A stretch of 64,000 bases of DNA from assembly GCA_025529335.1 (NCBI GenBank), contig JAMYHX010000084.1, forward strand, positions 1-64,000, given 5' to 3'. Shown here one piece after another: positions 1 to 11,690 of this stretch. A program made the translations under genes and the position numbers. This stretch comes from Rhizopus sp. PT2906 (taxonomy: Eukaryota > Mucoromycota > Mucoromycetes > Mucorales > Rhizopodaceae). The notes beneath the pieces are model-generated. The model did not search any database. It was not told where the DNA came from and saw nothing but the letters and a program-made list of their open reading frames with translations. The first letter of the stretch is position 1. Every line of letters begins with the position of its first letter.

Positions 1-532
1 ACAGCAAGCCTTTTAACCAGACCAGAATATATTCAGATTCAAATGATAGATTTGTTCTTGCACTAAAGATTCACCAAGATATTTTTCTTCAAGAACACGA
101 CAATTATAACAGTAGAATCAAGTTGATCTTTCAAAGACACAGAAATATATCGCTTCACAGATATATGTCCAAAAAATAGATTAAAAGTCTGATAAAAATC
201 CTTTTTTTTTATTTTCTAAAAATCAAATATATTTTATATCGAAAATGTTTTAAGGTTTTCCTCTATATGTATATATTGCAATGCATATGAGGTTCAAAGT
301 TCCTTCCGAAGTTGTTTGTATTTTGCATCTGTTATATTTGTATTCTACATATCAACTGTGTTTCAATTATTTCGGTCCTTCAATTTGAATGTCTTACACT
401 TAGAACTGTTCGATTCCACCACCTGCGAGTATAAGTCTTCACTGTGCTGAGTTCAAAGCATAATCATGTGACTTTGTGACTCGTAGAAACAAATTTTGAC
501 AACAGAATTTCAGTTTGTCACAAAAAGATAGT
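1..532. other. AT-rich flank, no gene seen
   Basis: No open frame with protein character and no RNA gene is visible before the tRNA. The sequence is AT-rich, as in the rest of the left 6.7 kb. It may be the end of a transcript lying outside the window, but nothing supports that directly. Confidence 0.5.
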
Positions 533-605
533 GCGGGTATAGCTCAGCTGGGAGAGCGTTAGACTGAAGATCTAAAGGTCGGGTGTTCGATCCACCCTAG
601 CCGCA
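533..605 (+). tRNA. tRNA-Phe (GAA), no intron
   Basis: A 73-nt cloverleaf folds cleanly. The D arm is GCTC/GAGC, the anticodon stem TTAGA/TCTAA holds loop CTGAAGA with anticodon GAA, and the T arm is GGGTG/CACCC with loop TTCGATC. The internal A and B box promoter sequences are intact, and CCA is not encoded, as usual in eukaryotes. One oddity is in the acceptor stem: GCGGGTA faces TAGCCGC, so positions 5 and 68 are G opposite G, where a C at position 68 would pair. A T-run follows at about 640. It is probably functional, or a recently damaged copy of a multicopy gene. Confidence 0.93.
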
Positions 606-780
606 AGTACTTTACTGTTGTCGTGCTTGATCACGAATAGTATTTTTATGGCAATTAGTAAAGATATAGATAACTTATTAAGTAGTGAAAGATTGTCCCT
701 TTTTATTTAATAATTATAATGTCTATTTATATCATTTTACATTTGCTGCGGAGGTGATGTTTGTTATATTGTTGATACCC

Positions 781-1240
781 TTTTTGGTATCTTGTACTCT
801 GCATGTCTTATGCAAGTTTTTATGATTTATGATTTATGATTTATCATATATCATTTATTATTTATCATTTATTATTTATCGTATATTATTTATCATTTAT
901 CATTTATTTTATATCGCATATATACTTATCCAAACAGTATAAATATCCCCAAATTATTCTTGAAATAAACAACATCTTAAGACTCAATCTTCTGATCACA
1001 ATAACTTTTCTTATATCTTAAGCAACATTTTGCTTATATAACTTCTTTATTTTATCTTTTTACTTTATCACTCAAGACTTAGCATTATATTGCTCTATAT
1101 TGATCTTATATAAAGATCTGGTGGACACTACAATAACAAATCCTATTTATAAAACTTACTTTTAACCTTATTACTAACACTTTTCCCCTTACTAACACCC
1201 AGCAACAGTATAACTCACTCAACCTTATATTTTTTTATTT
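781..1240 (+). repeat. LTR-like repeat copy 1
   Basis: First long copy of the repeat described for the whole cluster. Its 5' part is expanded by ATTTATC-type simple repeats (about 823-910). The TATAAATATCCC box is near 938 and the GATCTGGTGGACAC motif near 1115. Its right flank matches copy 2 (ACTAACACTTTTCCCC, AACACCCAGCAACA). Boundaries are approximate. Confidence 0.5.
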
Positions 1241-1494
1241 AAACTCTTTGCTTTCTAATACATTTGGTATTCTAAAGTACTTTTATTACTCTTTTATACT
1301 TTTATTTTTCTTTTATCACCCTTATCTACCGATACGCTTACCTTGAAGCCCTGTATCAGTAGGATTTACTTTTATTTTTACTTTTACTCTTATATAACAC
1401 TAGTTATTTCTTTTGATCTATTAAGATCTAGTGGTCACGCGACAGAAACTCTTATATAACTCAAAATACACCCAAGCCATTACCGGAACAAACC

Positions 1495-1890
1495 CCCTTT
1501 TTACAGTATCTTGTGCACTATATGCATCCTGCAAGTTTTAAACATTTATTATAATGATTTATTATTATCATTTATTATATACTGCAGATTTAGTATTTGA
1601 ATTCGTATAAATATCCCAAAATCATTTTTGAAATAAACGATATGGAATTCAGATCACAAAAACTGCTCTTATATTATCTTATTTCTTAAGCAATATTTGC
1701 TTAAATAACTTCTTTATTTTATCTTTTTACTTTATTCTTCAAGTCTTAGCATTATATTGTTCAATATTGATCTTATATTAAGATCTGGCGGTCACTATAA
1801 TACCAAAGCTTACTTATAAAACATATTTTTAACCATACTACTAACACTTTTCCCTTTACTAACACCCAGTAACAATGTGTGACCAGATCC
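1495..1890 (+). repeat. LTR-like repeat copy 2
   Basis: Second long copy, in the same orientation as copy 1 and about 700 bp downstream. Shared blocks include GTATAAATATCCCAAAATCAT, GAAATAAACGATAT, TTAAGCAATATTTGCTTA, CTTAGCATTATATTG and the GATCTGGCGGTCAC motif near 1780, ending in ACACCCAGTAACAA. Similarity to copy 1 is high enough to align by eye but clearly decayed. Confidence 0.5.
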
Positions 1891-2930
1891 AAACGAAATT
1901 TTCGTATATTCGAAGTTTTCATATTTTTGAAAAAGTCGATAATAAATGTAGTCCTGTAGTTCCTTCAAAACAATATAAATAGCCATAGCCCTTGTTTCTC
2001 CTTGTCAGATGAATCCATTCATTCATTGAATCAATCACCCATTTATTTTCTTTCTCATATTCATATAATAAACAGGTCTTAACTTTTGTTATAAAAGTTT
2101 CTGATCTTATACTTTTATCTTTACATCTTTACATCTTTACGAACTTAATAATTGATTTTTTAATAAGATCTGGTGGTCATTAAACTACAAATTTCTGCTT
2201 AAACACAAGCTTTAATCAAACTCTTGCCTTAAACATGTCAACTCCCACAAACTTTAACAAAAATTACAGCAGCAAACCTTTACCTTGTTGAATAATCGCT
2301 TTTAGCAATATTATTGTTAACACATTATTAAAATAAACTCTTGCTGTGCCTCTTATATGCCGCCTTTTTGATCTCTGAAAGCCTTTGAAGTCACTTATAC
2401 TTCATTGTAACTCTATTGCTATCTCTATTTGATTTATACAAGAACTGGTAGTCACATATCGAACCAATGATCATTAAATACTTTATTACAAAGCTGTTTT
2501 ATTGACTAGAGCTTAAAACTATCAAAAATAAGCCTAAGCCATAACAGACCCACATTTACAACAGAAGGCTATGTTTGTAAAAATTTGTCTTTCAAAACTT
2601 TATTTTCTTTGAACAAGTATAAAAGTATTTCTTTAGATCCGAAAATCACTCATTAAATCATCTCCAATATTTTCTTTTTTACTTATTAATCTTCCCTGAG
2701 TTACCTAAACAATGATGTCTCAGACGCCACTTTAGTTTATTGCTAAACATTTTCGGTACTTTTAATTTATTTCACTTTACCTTACAAGTCTTCGCATTAT
2801 CCTTCAATATTGATATTAAGGCCTGATGGTCACGAAATCGCCAAACTCCATTGGAAACTTGCCTTAAACATTTATACTAACACTTTTCCCATATTAAATA
2901 TCTAGTAAAAAATAGATACTCTTTTTAAGC

Positions 2931-5900
2931 TTTTTTTTTTTTTGAAATTTAACATTTTATTAAGAGTTTGGAAACACAAATTTCCATTGTTTTGAAAACT
3001 ATAGAAGCTCCTGTGTTTTGCCTTTCTTTGAGATAATCAATTAATTAATACGTTCATTTAGTTATTTCAATAGAGCTTTTTTTTAAAAAGAAATTCAATT
3101 TATTTCTCTTAAATTCTTTGCTTTTACTACAATTTAACATGAGGCGGCACTTCGTGCATCTAAAAGGAGTTGCGATATTTCTGTGTTAATAACTACTTAT
3201 AATATACCTGCAGTTAACAAAGGAGAAAAGACTGTATGTCGATGAGGCCATTGAGCCTCTTTATTGGTGAAAAAACAAGACGAGGAACTCATTAATACAA
3301 AGTAAGGCTTAGTATATAAAATAATAATTTACAACGTTACAAATTAAATTAATAGAGATACGTAATGCTAAATGTAGAATGACTGTAAACAGTGTAGTAA
3401 TGGAGTAATCTCACACGAAGTCTAGTTAGTAAAGGATGGAAAAATACGACACGCCTATTTTACCCTTCTCAAGTGTTTACACTTGTTTTATATACTGTTT
3501 ATGCAATCCGATAACTTTTCTTATTCACAACAAAGTCTGGTAGTGGCTATTCGACTCAGCTTTATGAATCGAAGCATACAACTTTCTCAAGCCGTACAGT
3601 TTTATTAGTTCTATAGTAATAATGAAGTAATTTTCGAAGATAATGCAGTTGAGCAACTCCAATCATCATTGTTCAGAAACATGAATTGATATGGTGCAGC
3701 GAATTTATTTTGAAATAACAAAAGGAAAAAATATACAAATAGGAGGACACTTTTCTTTCTAAAAAAGAAAAATACTATTCATTTATATAAAAAATTCTTC
3801 TCTTATTATTTGTTTTTACTTATCTTTTTAGTTTGTAAGAATTCTTTGTCTTTTCATGTGTTTCAACACTATTTGTTCACGAATAGATGCGCTATGATTT
3901 AAGCTTTACATTTATTTCCTTAAAATGACTTTATGCTTTCATTTTATTGCTTTATACAAAGCTATACATATATCCTCAAGTTTAAAAATCCATTAAAGCA
4001 AACAGCTCAAAGATCTTGGTGTTATGAGCTTTATTATTTAGATGCTAATTGGAGCTCGAGTTTCTCAACGAAATCACTACGGTAAATAAAGGTTATTAGT
4101 AAATACCTTTTTTTTCTCTAAAAAAACAGGAAAAATCAGAATCTAAAATTACATTTTATATAATGTAATTCAGCAACTAACTATACTTCATTAAGATATC
4201 AGAATCGAAAAATTAATACGTTTAATACACTATTATATCTTGTATATATGGTATTGTGTATTTATGACTTGCTTTTATCCATAATTAAGGATTCACTATG
4301 AATAATAACAGGTTGTATAACAATTGCACACGGTATGCCCGTTGAGTTGGGATTTTTAAATGGTTTACCCCTGAGCAGACAAACCTCTGTGATATTTTAT
4401 TCGATATAAATACATACTTCACTGTTTATTTAAAAAACAAAGCAAGTTTACAATCCTTTAGTTCATCTGCTTTCCCTTATGCTTCAGAGCTTTCGATATG
4501 TTACTTATACACTACCCAGCTCAGTAAAATCAAAGGCTTTGTCTTTTTGCACAATAAAAAGGCTTTTAATTGATATTTTCTGATGATAATATATTTTAGT
4601 TGTAATATGCCTGTCTCAGCATTTCTTTATTACAGTCATTCTTATTGATGTAATTGGCCATAGGCGTTGCTAATTCAAAAGCATCAAAAATATTTATATT
4701 TATCAAACTAGTTAATGTTCCTACCCAACTAACTTGTGAAGAGAAACATTGTAAGCGCCTAATGTAGGTTAAATTTTTATTGCCCACTTTCCGCTTTTAG
4801 TAAGCAAGTGAAAGATCATGTAAGCACCCTAGAAAGAATAAATAATAATCATATATGTTTACCAGTAAATTTTAGAATAACACTTAATAATATTTCTTCA
4901 TGCAGTGTCTAATAAATTAATGCAAAGTTAAAGTACTGACTTTATATTATATTCCAAAGGGTTAGCTGTCTCTGTCAATATACAAAAGCTATATAGCTTT
5001 ATCATTAGCTGTTAATATAAAGTTATATTTTCCATTTTTACACTAAAAGGCGCACGAATATTTTGCAAAAAAAGTATATTTGAAAGTAAAGAGTTTAAAA
5101 AGAATGGGAGATGCCCCAACACACGTAATAAATTGAATTACATGGTCTTCAACAAAGAATAATACTGCTGTAATGTAATATTCTTTTATTCGATTAGTTG
5201 TAAATATTGTTCATATAGCAGCTTTAACAGTATCAATTCTAGAATATTATTTCTATCCAGCTACATAGAATATACGTTAATTAACATAATATCGTATTAC
5301 GGTCTATTGTTTTGATTAATATGGGGTAGAAGGCAAAATATAGCCATAAAAAAATACCAATATATACATATATTAAAGCGTGATTATATTGCCATCTTCT
5401 CCTTTTCATACTAATTTTAACGCACATAATACCACTTGATTTTCACTATATTCTCATTTAGAGCGCTTGTGCATCTGTTGAATTTTTATTTTTTATTCAG
5501 AAATGGTAGTAATCTTTGTCCGGGAGAAAAGCCGATATAAGGCATGAGATATATTTCAAAAAACAAGCACAGAAAAAAAAAACGAAAAAAAAAAATAGTT
5601 CAAGACAAATATATTTAAGAAGTTTTTAAACCTTTAAATAAATATATAAAACATACCTATACTATAAGAGATGTTAACTATGTTCTAGTAAGGAAATTGT
5701 ATATAGGTGTATGTAACATTGCATAACCAATATATTTCATACATACAGAAAAATGGGGTTTAGCATATTGTTTCTGTTATTAGATATTAATTTTTTTTTA
5801 TAAATTATGTTGAATTAGCTTAAATACAGTAGACATTTTGCTTGATAGTTTATGCTTTATTTATATCGAATGCTTATAATTGAAAACAGCACACCTATTT

Positions 5901-6701
5901 GTTTTACATGTCTTTGTTCTTTTGGCAGCATTCTAATAAGCAACTTGGCAGTTCACAATATGACCCAGTTGCTATCATTACATCATTTGTTTGTATCATT
6001 TATCTTATAGCAATATACGCTCTTTAATCTGGCTTGAGTATACAGCCTTTTAAAGAAAAACTAAAGCTATTCAAAAATTACCATATTAATTTAACAGAAG
6101 CAAAAGATGCTTTCTAGGGATATTTCCGTATGAAAGAAGATTTTCTCTCGTATCGAAAGAATTTATATATTTATATATTTATATTGTTTAATTGTTAACA
6201 TAGGATCGAGCGGTGATTGTCGAATAAAGGCAAAAATTCACATCTTTTGTCTGATACATGATTCAGATGCTTTATATTCTGATTATTTTTTTTTAATCAT
6301 CTTGTTTCTTCATCTTTTATTGATCCTGCGTCAAGTCCATGAGCCTCTGGCACTACTTTAATAGGTTAAAGAAATCTATTTGATTAAAGTAACAAATCAA
6401 GTTTAATATCTAAAGAGACTTATAATTTTTTTTTTTTTTTTTTTTTTTATAAAGCTCTTTGTTTATTGATCTCTTTCATGTTCGTGGACAGAAGCACTTT
6501 ATAATAAATGCTTTCGTTCGATTAGGATGATATCGAAATTTTATCTTGTGTGATGAATGGGGCTTAGATATTATTTTTTGAGGTATTATATGTTATATGT
6601 AGCAATTCTACAAATGTAATATACCTCATCACAATGAACAAGCAAATAGAACATGCCTTCCACTTTAGTTTTATGAAAATCTTCGTTGATGAAAGTGCAT
6701 T
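2931..6701. other. AT-rich gene-poor stretch
   Basis: No gene could be supported in about 3.8 kb. Stop codons are dense in all frames. The only open stretch (4596-4787, minus, 63 codons) has no recognisable domain, no spliceable partner and unremarkable codon use. Homopolymer tracts occur at about 2930 (T), 5570-5595 (A) and 6428-6450 (T). A slightly GC-richer island at 3140-3260 contains GAGGCCATTGAGCCTC, a short palindrome, and may be a relic of a mobile element. Confidence 0.5.
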
Positions 6702-8884
6702 TTATTCTTCAACTTCTGTAATGTTTTCATCGTCCACATCTTTATCAATGTCCATATTATCTTCCTGGACAATTTCATCTTCTGCTCCACCATTTTCATC
6801 ATCGTCATTAAATATATCAAAGTCTTCATCGTATTCTTCAAGAGTATCCATAATGTCCAGATCAGAATCATCATCAGGTCCAAGATACTTGGGTTTACCT
6901 AAAAAAGAGAAATATAAAAAGTAAGCCATTGGCATTCAGATAGAGCATGGTATGCTTTGGTGTTTTACTATTATTCATCTTTTGCAGCCCTTCCATATAT
7001 TCATCTACCATGTCTTTTAATCGCTTCGAAGAGTTTGGCTTTTTGGCTTCAGTCTGTGCTTCTGCAACTGCTTTTTCTGCAACTTCAAGCTCTTCATTTT
7101 TATCTTCTTTTAACTTTTCTTTTTCGATTTCTTCTAAAAGGCCTTTTTCAAGATCTGGCATGGGAAGCGGTTCATGCTTGTTGATTAGATGAGAGTGCTT
7201 GTCTCTTAGTGCTTTACGGATACGGTCATATACACATTGATAATAAAAGCCTGTAGTAGCCTTTTTATATAGTTTAGTTGCTCCTCTTTTTGTTATTTAG
7301 AAATTATGTAAATAAAAACTTACGTTAGGTTCGGATCTCATATACTGCCTTTTATATATTAAAGGGGTGACATCTGGATCAGTTATTTCTGAAAGCTGGT
7401 ATTTGGAAGTTGGACCAGGCATGTTTTTACCGTCAAAGTATTGTTTACCAGTCAGATTAACTCTATAATACATAAAATGAATAAATGGGTTAGTGTAATG
7501 ACACCTACATGTATTTTTTTTTTTCTTACTCTTCCACTTGTGCCGCTTTCGGCTTATTCACGGCGGATCTTATGCCCTTATATCTAGGTATTTTTCCCTC
7601 TGTAGCATGAAATGATCTGAAATCGAGAGTTTGATACCTGTTCACACATGTATGAGCATCTATCATCCAAAAGTTGTACTCCTTAACTTACACCGCGTAT
7701 GCTTGATCCTTTCTCGGGTCTATGCCGTATTTTACAAATGCACCTCTCCAGGGTCCATTTGTAAATGTATAACCATTCATTGCAAGCGCTCTATTAAAGT
7801 AAGTGAGCATACTCTAATCTATACATTTTTTTTTTTTTTTTTGGCTAACTTACGTTGTGAGATAATGATAATATTGTGGTTCTACTATACATTTTATAGT
7901 ATATCTATTCCAGATAGGTTTTTGTTTAAACAGTTCAGTCACAATATCCACGGCTCTCTTTGCTTGGGAATTGGGAGGTTCTTTGATAATCTGCCAACTC
8001 TTCATTGGGATATTTTCCGTATCATATCTAACAAAGGTAACCTCTAATGTCTTTCGGGTCTGACGATTGACCAGCTCAATTTTGTACTTTAAAGTTATTA
8101 GTTTCTTTTCTGACAACCATAGATTCAACTTACAGAACCATCTGGCTGCTTAACCTTGACTCTAATAACTGGTAGATTTTGACGGTAGCTATGATTTGAT
8201 GGCATAGTTAGACCTTATCATTGTAGGAATATAAGTATATGTATACTTGTATTCAAACGCAGCTTGTCTGGAAGTAAACACAGGTGGCGGGATGTTACGA
8301 AAGTCTTCAATATTATCATCATCCTTCGCAGGCTCATAATCCATTATATTTTGTACTATAAACCCCTCTATTTCAGTAAAACGCTTTAAAAGCTTGAATT
8401 GTTATATACCATTTCCAGTTACTAAAGACTGCGTAAGCTTTCGAATACGATCTGTGTTTGGTACAATATGTTGTAGATCGGCCAATGCTAAAAAGGGGAG
8501 TTAATTCAAGAATTTTATACCTGCAGCAGAATCTATACCTCTGAAACGAACACTGTGTGTCACACTGCCAACGATCTCTGTTCGCCAATCATCGTCGGTT
8601 TCTTCAACTTGTCCTGTTTTCTTGTTCCTTTTGACACGTCGAGTGACTTTTGCTAGTAGTTTGGAAGTAGGTATAATGTCGCCGTGGATCGGATGTGAGA
8701 ATGGATCTTCTGGTCTGAATCGTAGATTGACTTGTGTCTTATTTGCCAAGGATTGTGCTAATGCTTTTTCGCCACCAAGTGTTTTGATTGCACGTTTGGT
8801 TCGTTTGACTATTCCTGGGTATTCAATATCGAGAAACTTTTTGTCCCCGATGGGGATCAATGGACTTGGCTCGTAATCTGGCAT
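6702..8884 (-). CDS. TFIIIC tau95-like subunit (Tfc1/GTF3C5)
   Basis: A ten-exon model (8884-8521, 8487-8410, 8367-8247, 8188-8134, 8086-7854, 7790-7692, 7637-7530, 7462-7324, 7260-6969, 6898-6702) gives 561 aa. TFIIIC binds A and B boxes of tRNA genes and recruits TFIIIB/Pol III; this subunit contacts the A-box side. Family signatures are visible: an N-terminal LDIEYPGIV block and RPEDPFSHPIHGD in exon 1, PPPVFTSRQAAFEY then RQNLPVIRVKVKQ in the middle, the NGPWRGAFVKYGIDPRKD block, and YQTLDFRSFH. The C-terminus is a charged helix followed by an acidic tail rich in D and E, as in the family. The start was chosen at MPDYEP because upstream in-frame sequence is low-complexity. It is divergent from the TMEM41 gene, with 294 bp between start codons. 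Length matches the family (about 520-650 aa). Confidence 0.88.
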
Positions 8885-9178
8885 TGTATTAAAAGTAAAA
8901 AATGAAAAAAAAAATTGCTCACTTTTTATCGTTATCCGCATATGTATGCACAGAAAAAAAAAAAGAGACAAAGTTATCTTTCCAAAGTGCCAGGCATGCA
9001 AGATGACATGGCATCCTCTGTTTTGGAGATATGTATAATGTATTATCCATCCATGGGAGGATATGGTAATGTTTAATAGTATGCAAATTTGATTGGCTCA
9101 ATAGGACTTTTTCTTTTTTTCCTACATAAACAGTAAGGCGGGTTTTCTTTTTCTTTTTCTTTTATCAAACAAACAAAC

Positions 9179-10272
9179 ATGTCAGATAACGGAGAGAGAC
9201 AATTATTATTACCAACAGAGACAACAATAACGACATATACAACAGAGGATAGAGAGGGGCAGATACCAATAGTTACACAGCAAAAGGAGAAAAGAGTATG
9301 GATATGGACAAGCAAGTCATACGTATGGTCATTGACTACACTTGTTTTATTATTTGTTGTTTTCAGTGGGTTAGAATATGCATTGTTCAAGTTAAATATA
9401 CCTTCGGTCAATCCGTAAGATATGATCTTCGACAATGATGAAAAATGTTTAATATAATGCATAATAGTGAAGATAGAGACGATATCAAATTTCCTAGAAA
9501 TTTAGAACAATTACGTCGATTGAATGAAATACTGTCTACTTATATGGATGAACACTTTATCAATATATACATTACATTCTCTATAACATATATATAGTAA
9601 CGTTATTATTATTGTTACTATGGTTATGTCATGGTAATTAATCTGTATTTGTTAGTTTACAAAGTTTCTCTATACCTGGTTCCATGTGGTTATCTATTCT
9701 CGGTGGTGCATTGTTCAATTTCTGGCTTACATTGTTTACTGTTTCCTTGGTAATAATTATTGCAAGTATTATGTATGATGGAATTAACTTTTTTTAATAA
9801 TAGTGCTCAGCTATTGGCTCATCCGTAGCCTATATTATTTCAGGGAGTCTTGGTTCTTTAGCTGTCATGAGATTGATTGGTGATAGAATTGCTAAATGGA
9901 ATCAACAGGTAAAGGAAGATAAAAATACATATATATGATACTCATAAGCATGTGTAGTTAATTCATCATAAACAACATATGCTGAATTATATTATCGTCT
10001 TGAGAATATCTCCATTGCCTCCCAATTGGCTTGTCAATCTAGGTTCACCTCATCTTTCTGTACCTTTCATGTCCTTCTTTTGGGGAACATTCATTGGGGT
10101 TGCAGCACCCTCGTTTATTCATGTACAAGCAGGAGCAGCATTGGATAGACTTTCTTCATCTGATCAATTAGAATTATTAACTCCTATTAATATCTTATGT
10201 TTAATTGCCGTAGCTATAGTTGCCTTGTTGCCTGTCTTTATTAGGAAACGATTTAATTATGATAACGCATAA
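9179..10272 (+). CDS. TMEM41/VTT-domain (SNARE-associated, DedA-like) membrane protein
   Basis: Five exons (9179-9414, 9468-9596, 9656-9749, 9804-9908, 9958-10272) encode 292 aa. The N-terminal 50 residues are polar, then a membrane segment follows (about residues 52-70). The VTT core is clear: SFSIPGSMWLSILGGALFN, a small-residue helix with GSSVAYIISG, the RISPLPPNWLVNLGSP block typical of TMEM41/Tvp38 proteins, and WGTFIGVAAPS followed by HVQAGAALD. In animals the relative TMEM41B is an ER scramblase needed for autophagosome formation and lipid mobilisation, so an ER/Golgi lipid-handling role is likely. The next gene, CCDC12-like, lies 190 bp downstream on the same strand. Confidence 0.88.
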
Positions 10273-10462
10273 AAATTAAATGATATATTATTTCTTGCTA
10301 CAGAATATACCAAAAATGGTAGTCGATGAGTTAAAAAAAATGTGCGATTTGAAAGTGGAAGCACTGTATTCATTTCATTGGATAGTCTAAATCTATAGTC
10401 ACACTCCTTCTTTCTCTCTTTTTCTTTGTTTTTTTTATTGTAAATACATCTTTAAATATAAA

Positions 10463-10952
10463 ATGGATCAAGAAGCACAGAAAAGAAAAGAACGTCTTGC
10501 AGAACTTAGAAAGAGAAAGTTAGAGTCATCGAGTCAAGACGATAGATCAGTCGATAATGCCGAAAAGTAATAGTAATTAGCTTGCGTCATTAAGAACACT
10601 TGTATTTATTATCTTTTCTATTAGAGCCTTAAAGTTTAGAAGTTATGTTCCACTTGACGACAAATTAAAAGAACATGTTGAAATTGCAACTCCTAATGAC
10701 GTTGGAGAGACTATTGAATCAGAAACTAAGCATCTTACAAAAGAAACGTTGGCAGAGCATGCTGAAAAAGAAAAAGAAGAAGTGGATCTGTTTAATCTAG
10801 CGCCCAAGAAGCCAAACTGGGATTTAAAACGTGATGTAGAAAAGAAGTTGCAGAGATTAGAAAGAAAGACACAAAAGGCAATTTATGAAATCATTCGAAA
10901 GAGATTAGAGCAAGACAAGGATTCTTTTGCTCAAGTGATGACCAATGTTTAA
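10463..10952 (+). CDS. cwf18: CCDC12/Cwf18 spliceosome-associated protein
   Basis: Two exons (10463-10566, 10625-10952) encode 143 aa. The protein is small, highly charged and helical: N-terminal EAQKRKERLAELRKRK, then the diagnostic FRSYVPLDDKLKEH block, a lysine/glutamate-rich linker, and a C-terminal PKKPNWDLKRDVEKKLQRL helix. These are hallmarks of the Cwf18/CCDC12 family, which joins the Prp19-associated Bact spliceosome. Length agrees with the family (about 140-170 aa). It converges with the ubiquitin fusion gene, whose stop codon is 52 bp away. Confidence 0.9.
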
Positions 10953-11003
10953 AATAGTAATAAAAGGGAAGAATGTGTTTATTTGTATTTTTCTATGTTT
11001 ATA

Positions 11004-11690
11004 TTACACTTTACTTGCAACACAACGTTCAGATAGTAATTTTATACTATTTCTTTCATGAGCAGCTTGTCTACAGCTTGTCAGGTTCTCACAGCGATGA
11101 TCTTCAGGTAAACGATGACGTGCACAGAATTTGGATTGACAATATCTACAATCACCAATGATCTTTACCGGCTTATCAGAACAAGATTCGAAGGCGCATC
11201 TAGTTTTCTTTTTCTTTTTTTGTTCTTCATTATTTCTACCATGTAGACTTAGGAGAAGATCTATAATAGATTCACTTTGGATGTTATATTCATTCAGAGT
11301 ATGACCATTTTCGAGTTGTTTGCCCGCAAAGATTAAACGTTGTTGATTTGACGGAATGTCTTCTCTTTCTTGAATTTTACTTTTCATAATATCAACGGTA
11401 TCAGATGAGTTAACTTCTAACGAAATTGTCGTTCCAGCAAGTGTCTTGACAAATATTTGCATACCACCACGGAGACGAAGGACCAAGTGAAGAGTAGATT
11501 CCTTTTGGATGTTATAGTCGCTTAGGGTACGACCATCTTCGAGTTGTTTACCAGCAAAGATGAGACGCTGTTGATCAGGAGGAATACCTTCCTTGTCTTG
11601 AATCTTTTGTTTTACATTGTCGATAGTGTCAGAAGATTCAACTTCTAAAGTAATTGTCTTTCCAGTAAGTGTCTTGACAAAGATTTGCAT
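11004..11690 (-). CDS. Ubiquitin - ubiquitin-like - AN1 zinc finger fusion
   Basis: A single intronless frame of 228 aa has three parts. Residues 1-76 are ubiquitin, ending LRLRGG and differing little from fungal ubiquitin (VKQKIQ instead of VKSKIQ). Residues 77-151 are a diverged second ubiquitin fold ending LLLSLHGRNN, so the terminal GG is lost. After a lysine-rich linker comes an AN1-type zinc finger with spacing C-x4-C...C-x2-C-x4-C-x2-H-x5-H-x-C. Deubiquitinases should cut after the first GG, freeing ubiquitin and leaving a UBL-AN1 protein that cannot be cut further. UBL/AN1 proteins are known partners of Cdc48/p97 and the proteasome in stress. Upstream (minus direction, 11700-11900) are CCAAT motifs on both strands. 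Confidence 0.9.
   Translation of the reverse strand: MQIFVKTLTGKTITLEVESSDTIDNVKQKIQDKEGIPPDQQRLIFAGKQLEDGRTLSDYNIQKESTLHLVLRLRGGMQIFVKTLAGTTISLEVNSSDTVDIMKSKIQEREDIPSNQQRLIFAGKQLENGHTLNEYNIQSESIIDLLLSLHGRNNEEQKKKKKTRCAFESCSDKPVKIIGDCRYCQSKFCARHRLPEDHRCENLTSCRQAAHERNSIKLLSERCVASKV

Larger units (their letters stand above)
606..2930. repeat. Cluster of decayed LTR-like repeats
   Basis: A motif close to TAAGATCTGGTGGTCAC recurs near 1111, 1421, 1778, 2162, 2438 and 2816 with increasing divergence. The first and third copies share long flanks. Both have, in order, a TATCTTG...GCAAGTTT start, AT-rich ATTTAT runs, a TATAAATATCCC core-promoter-like box, an AAATAAAC polyadenylation-like box, CTTAGCATTATATTG, the motif, and then ACTAACACTTTTCCC...AACACCCAG. 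This order resembles an LTR (TATA box, poly(A) signal) followed by a primer-binding site starting TGGTGG and an untranslated leader. No gag or pol coding sequence remains. The LTR reading is inference; the repetition is directly visible. Confidence 0.55.

Noticed and set aside
9073..9462. 129-codon minus-strand open frame
   Set aside because: Overlaps exon 1 of the TMEM41-like gene in antisense and has no start context.
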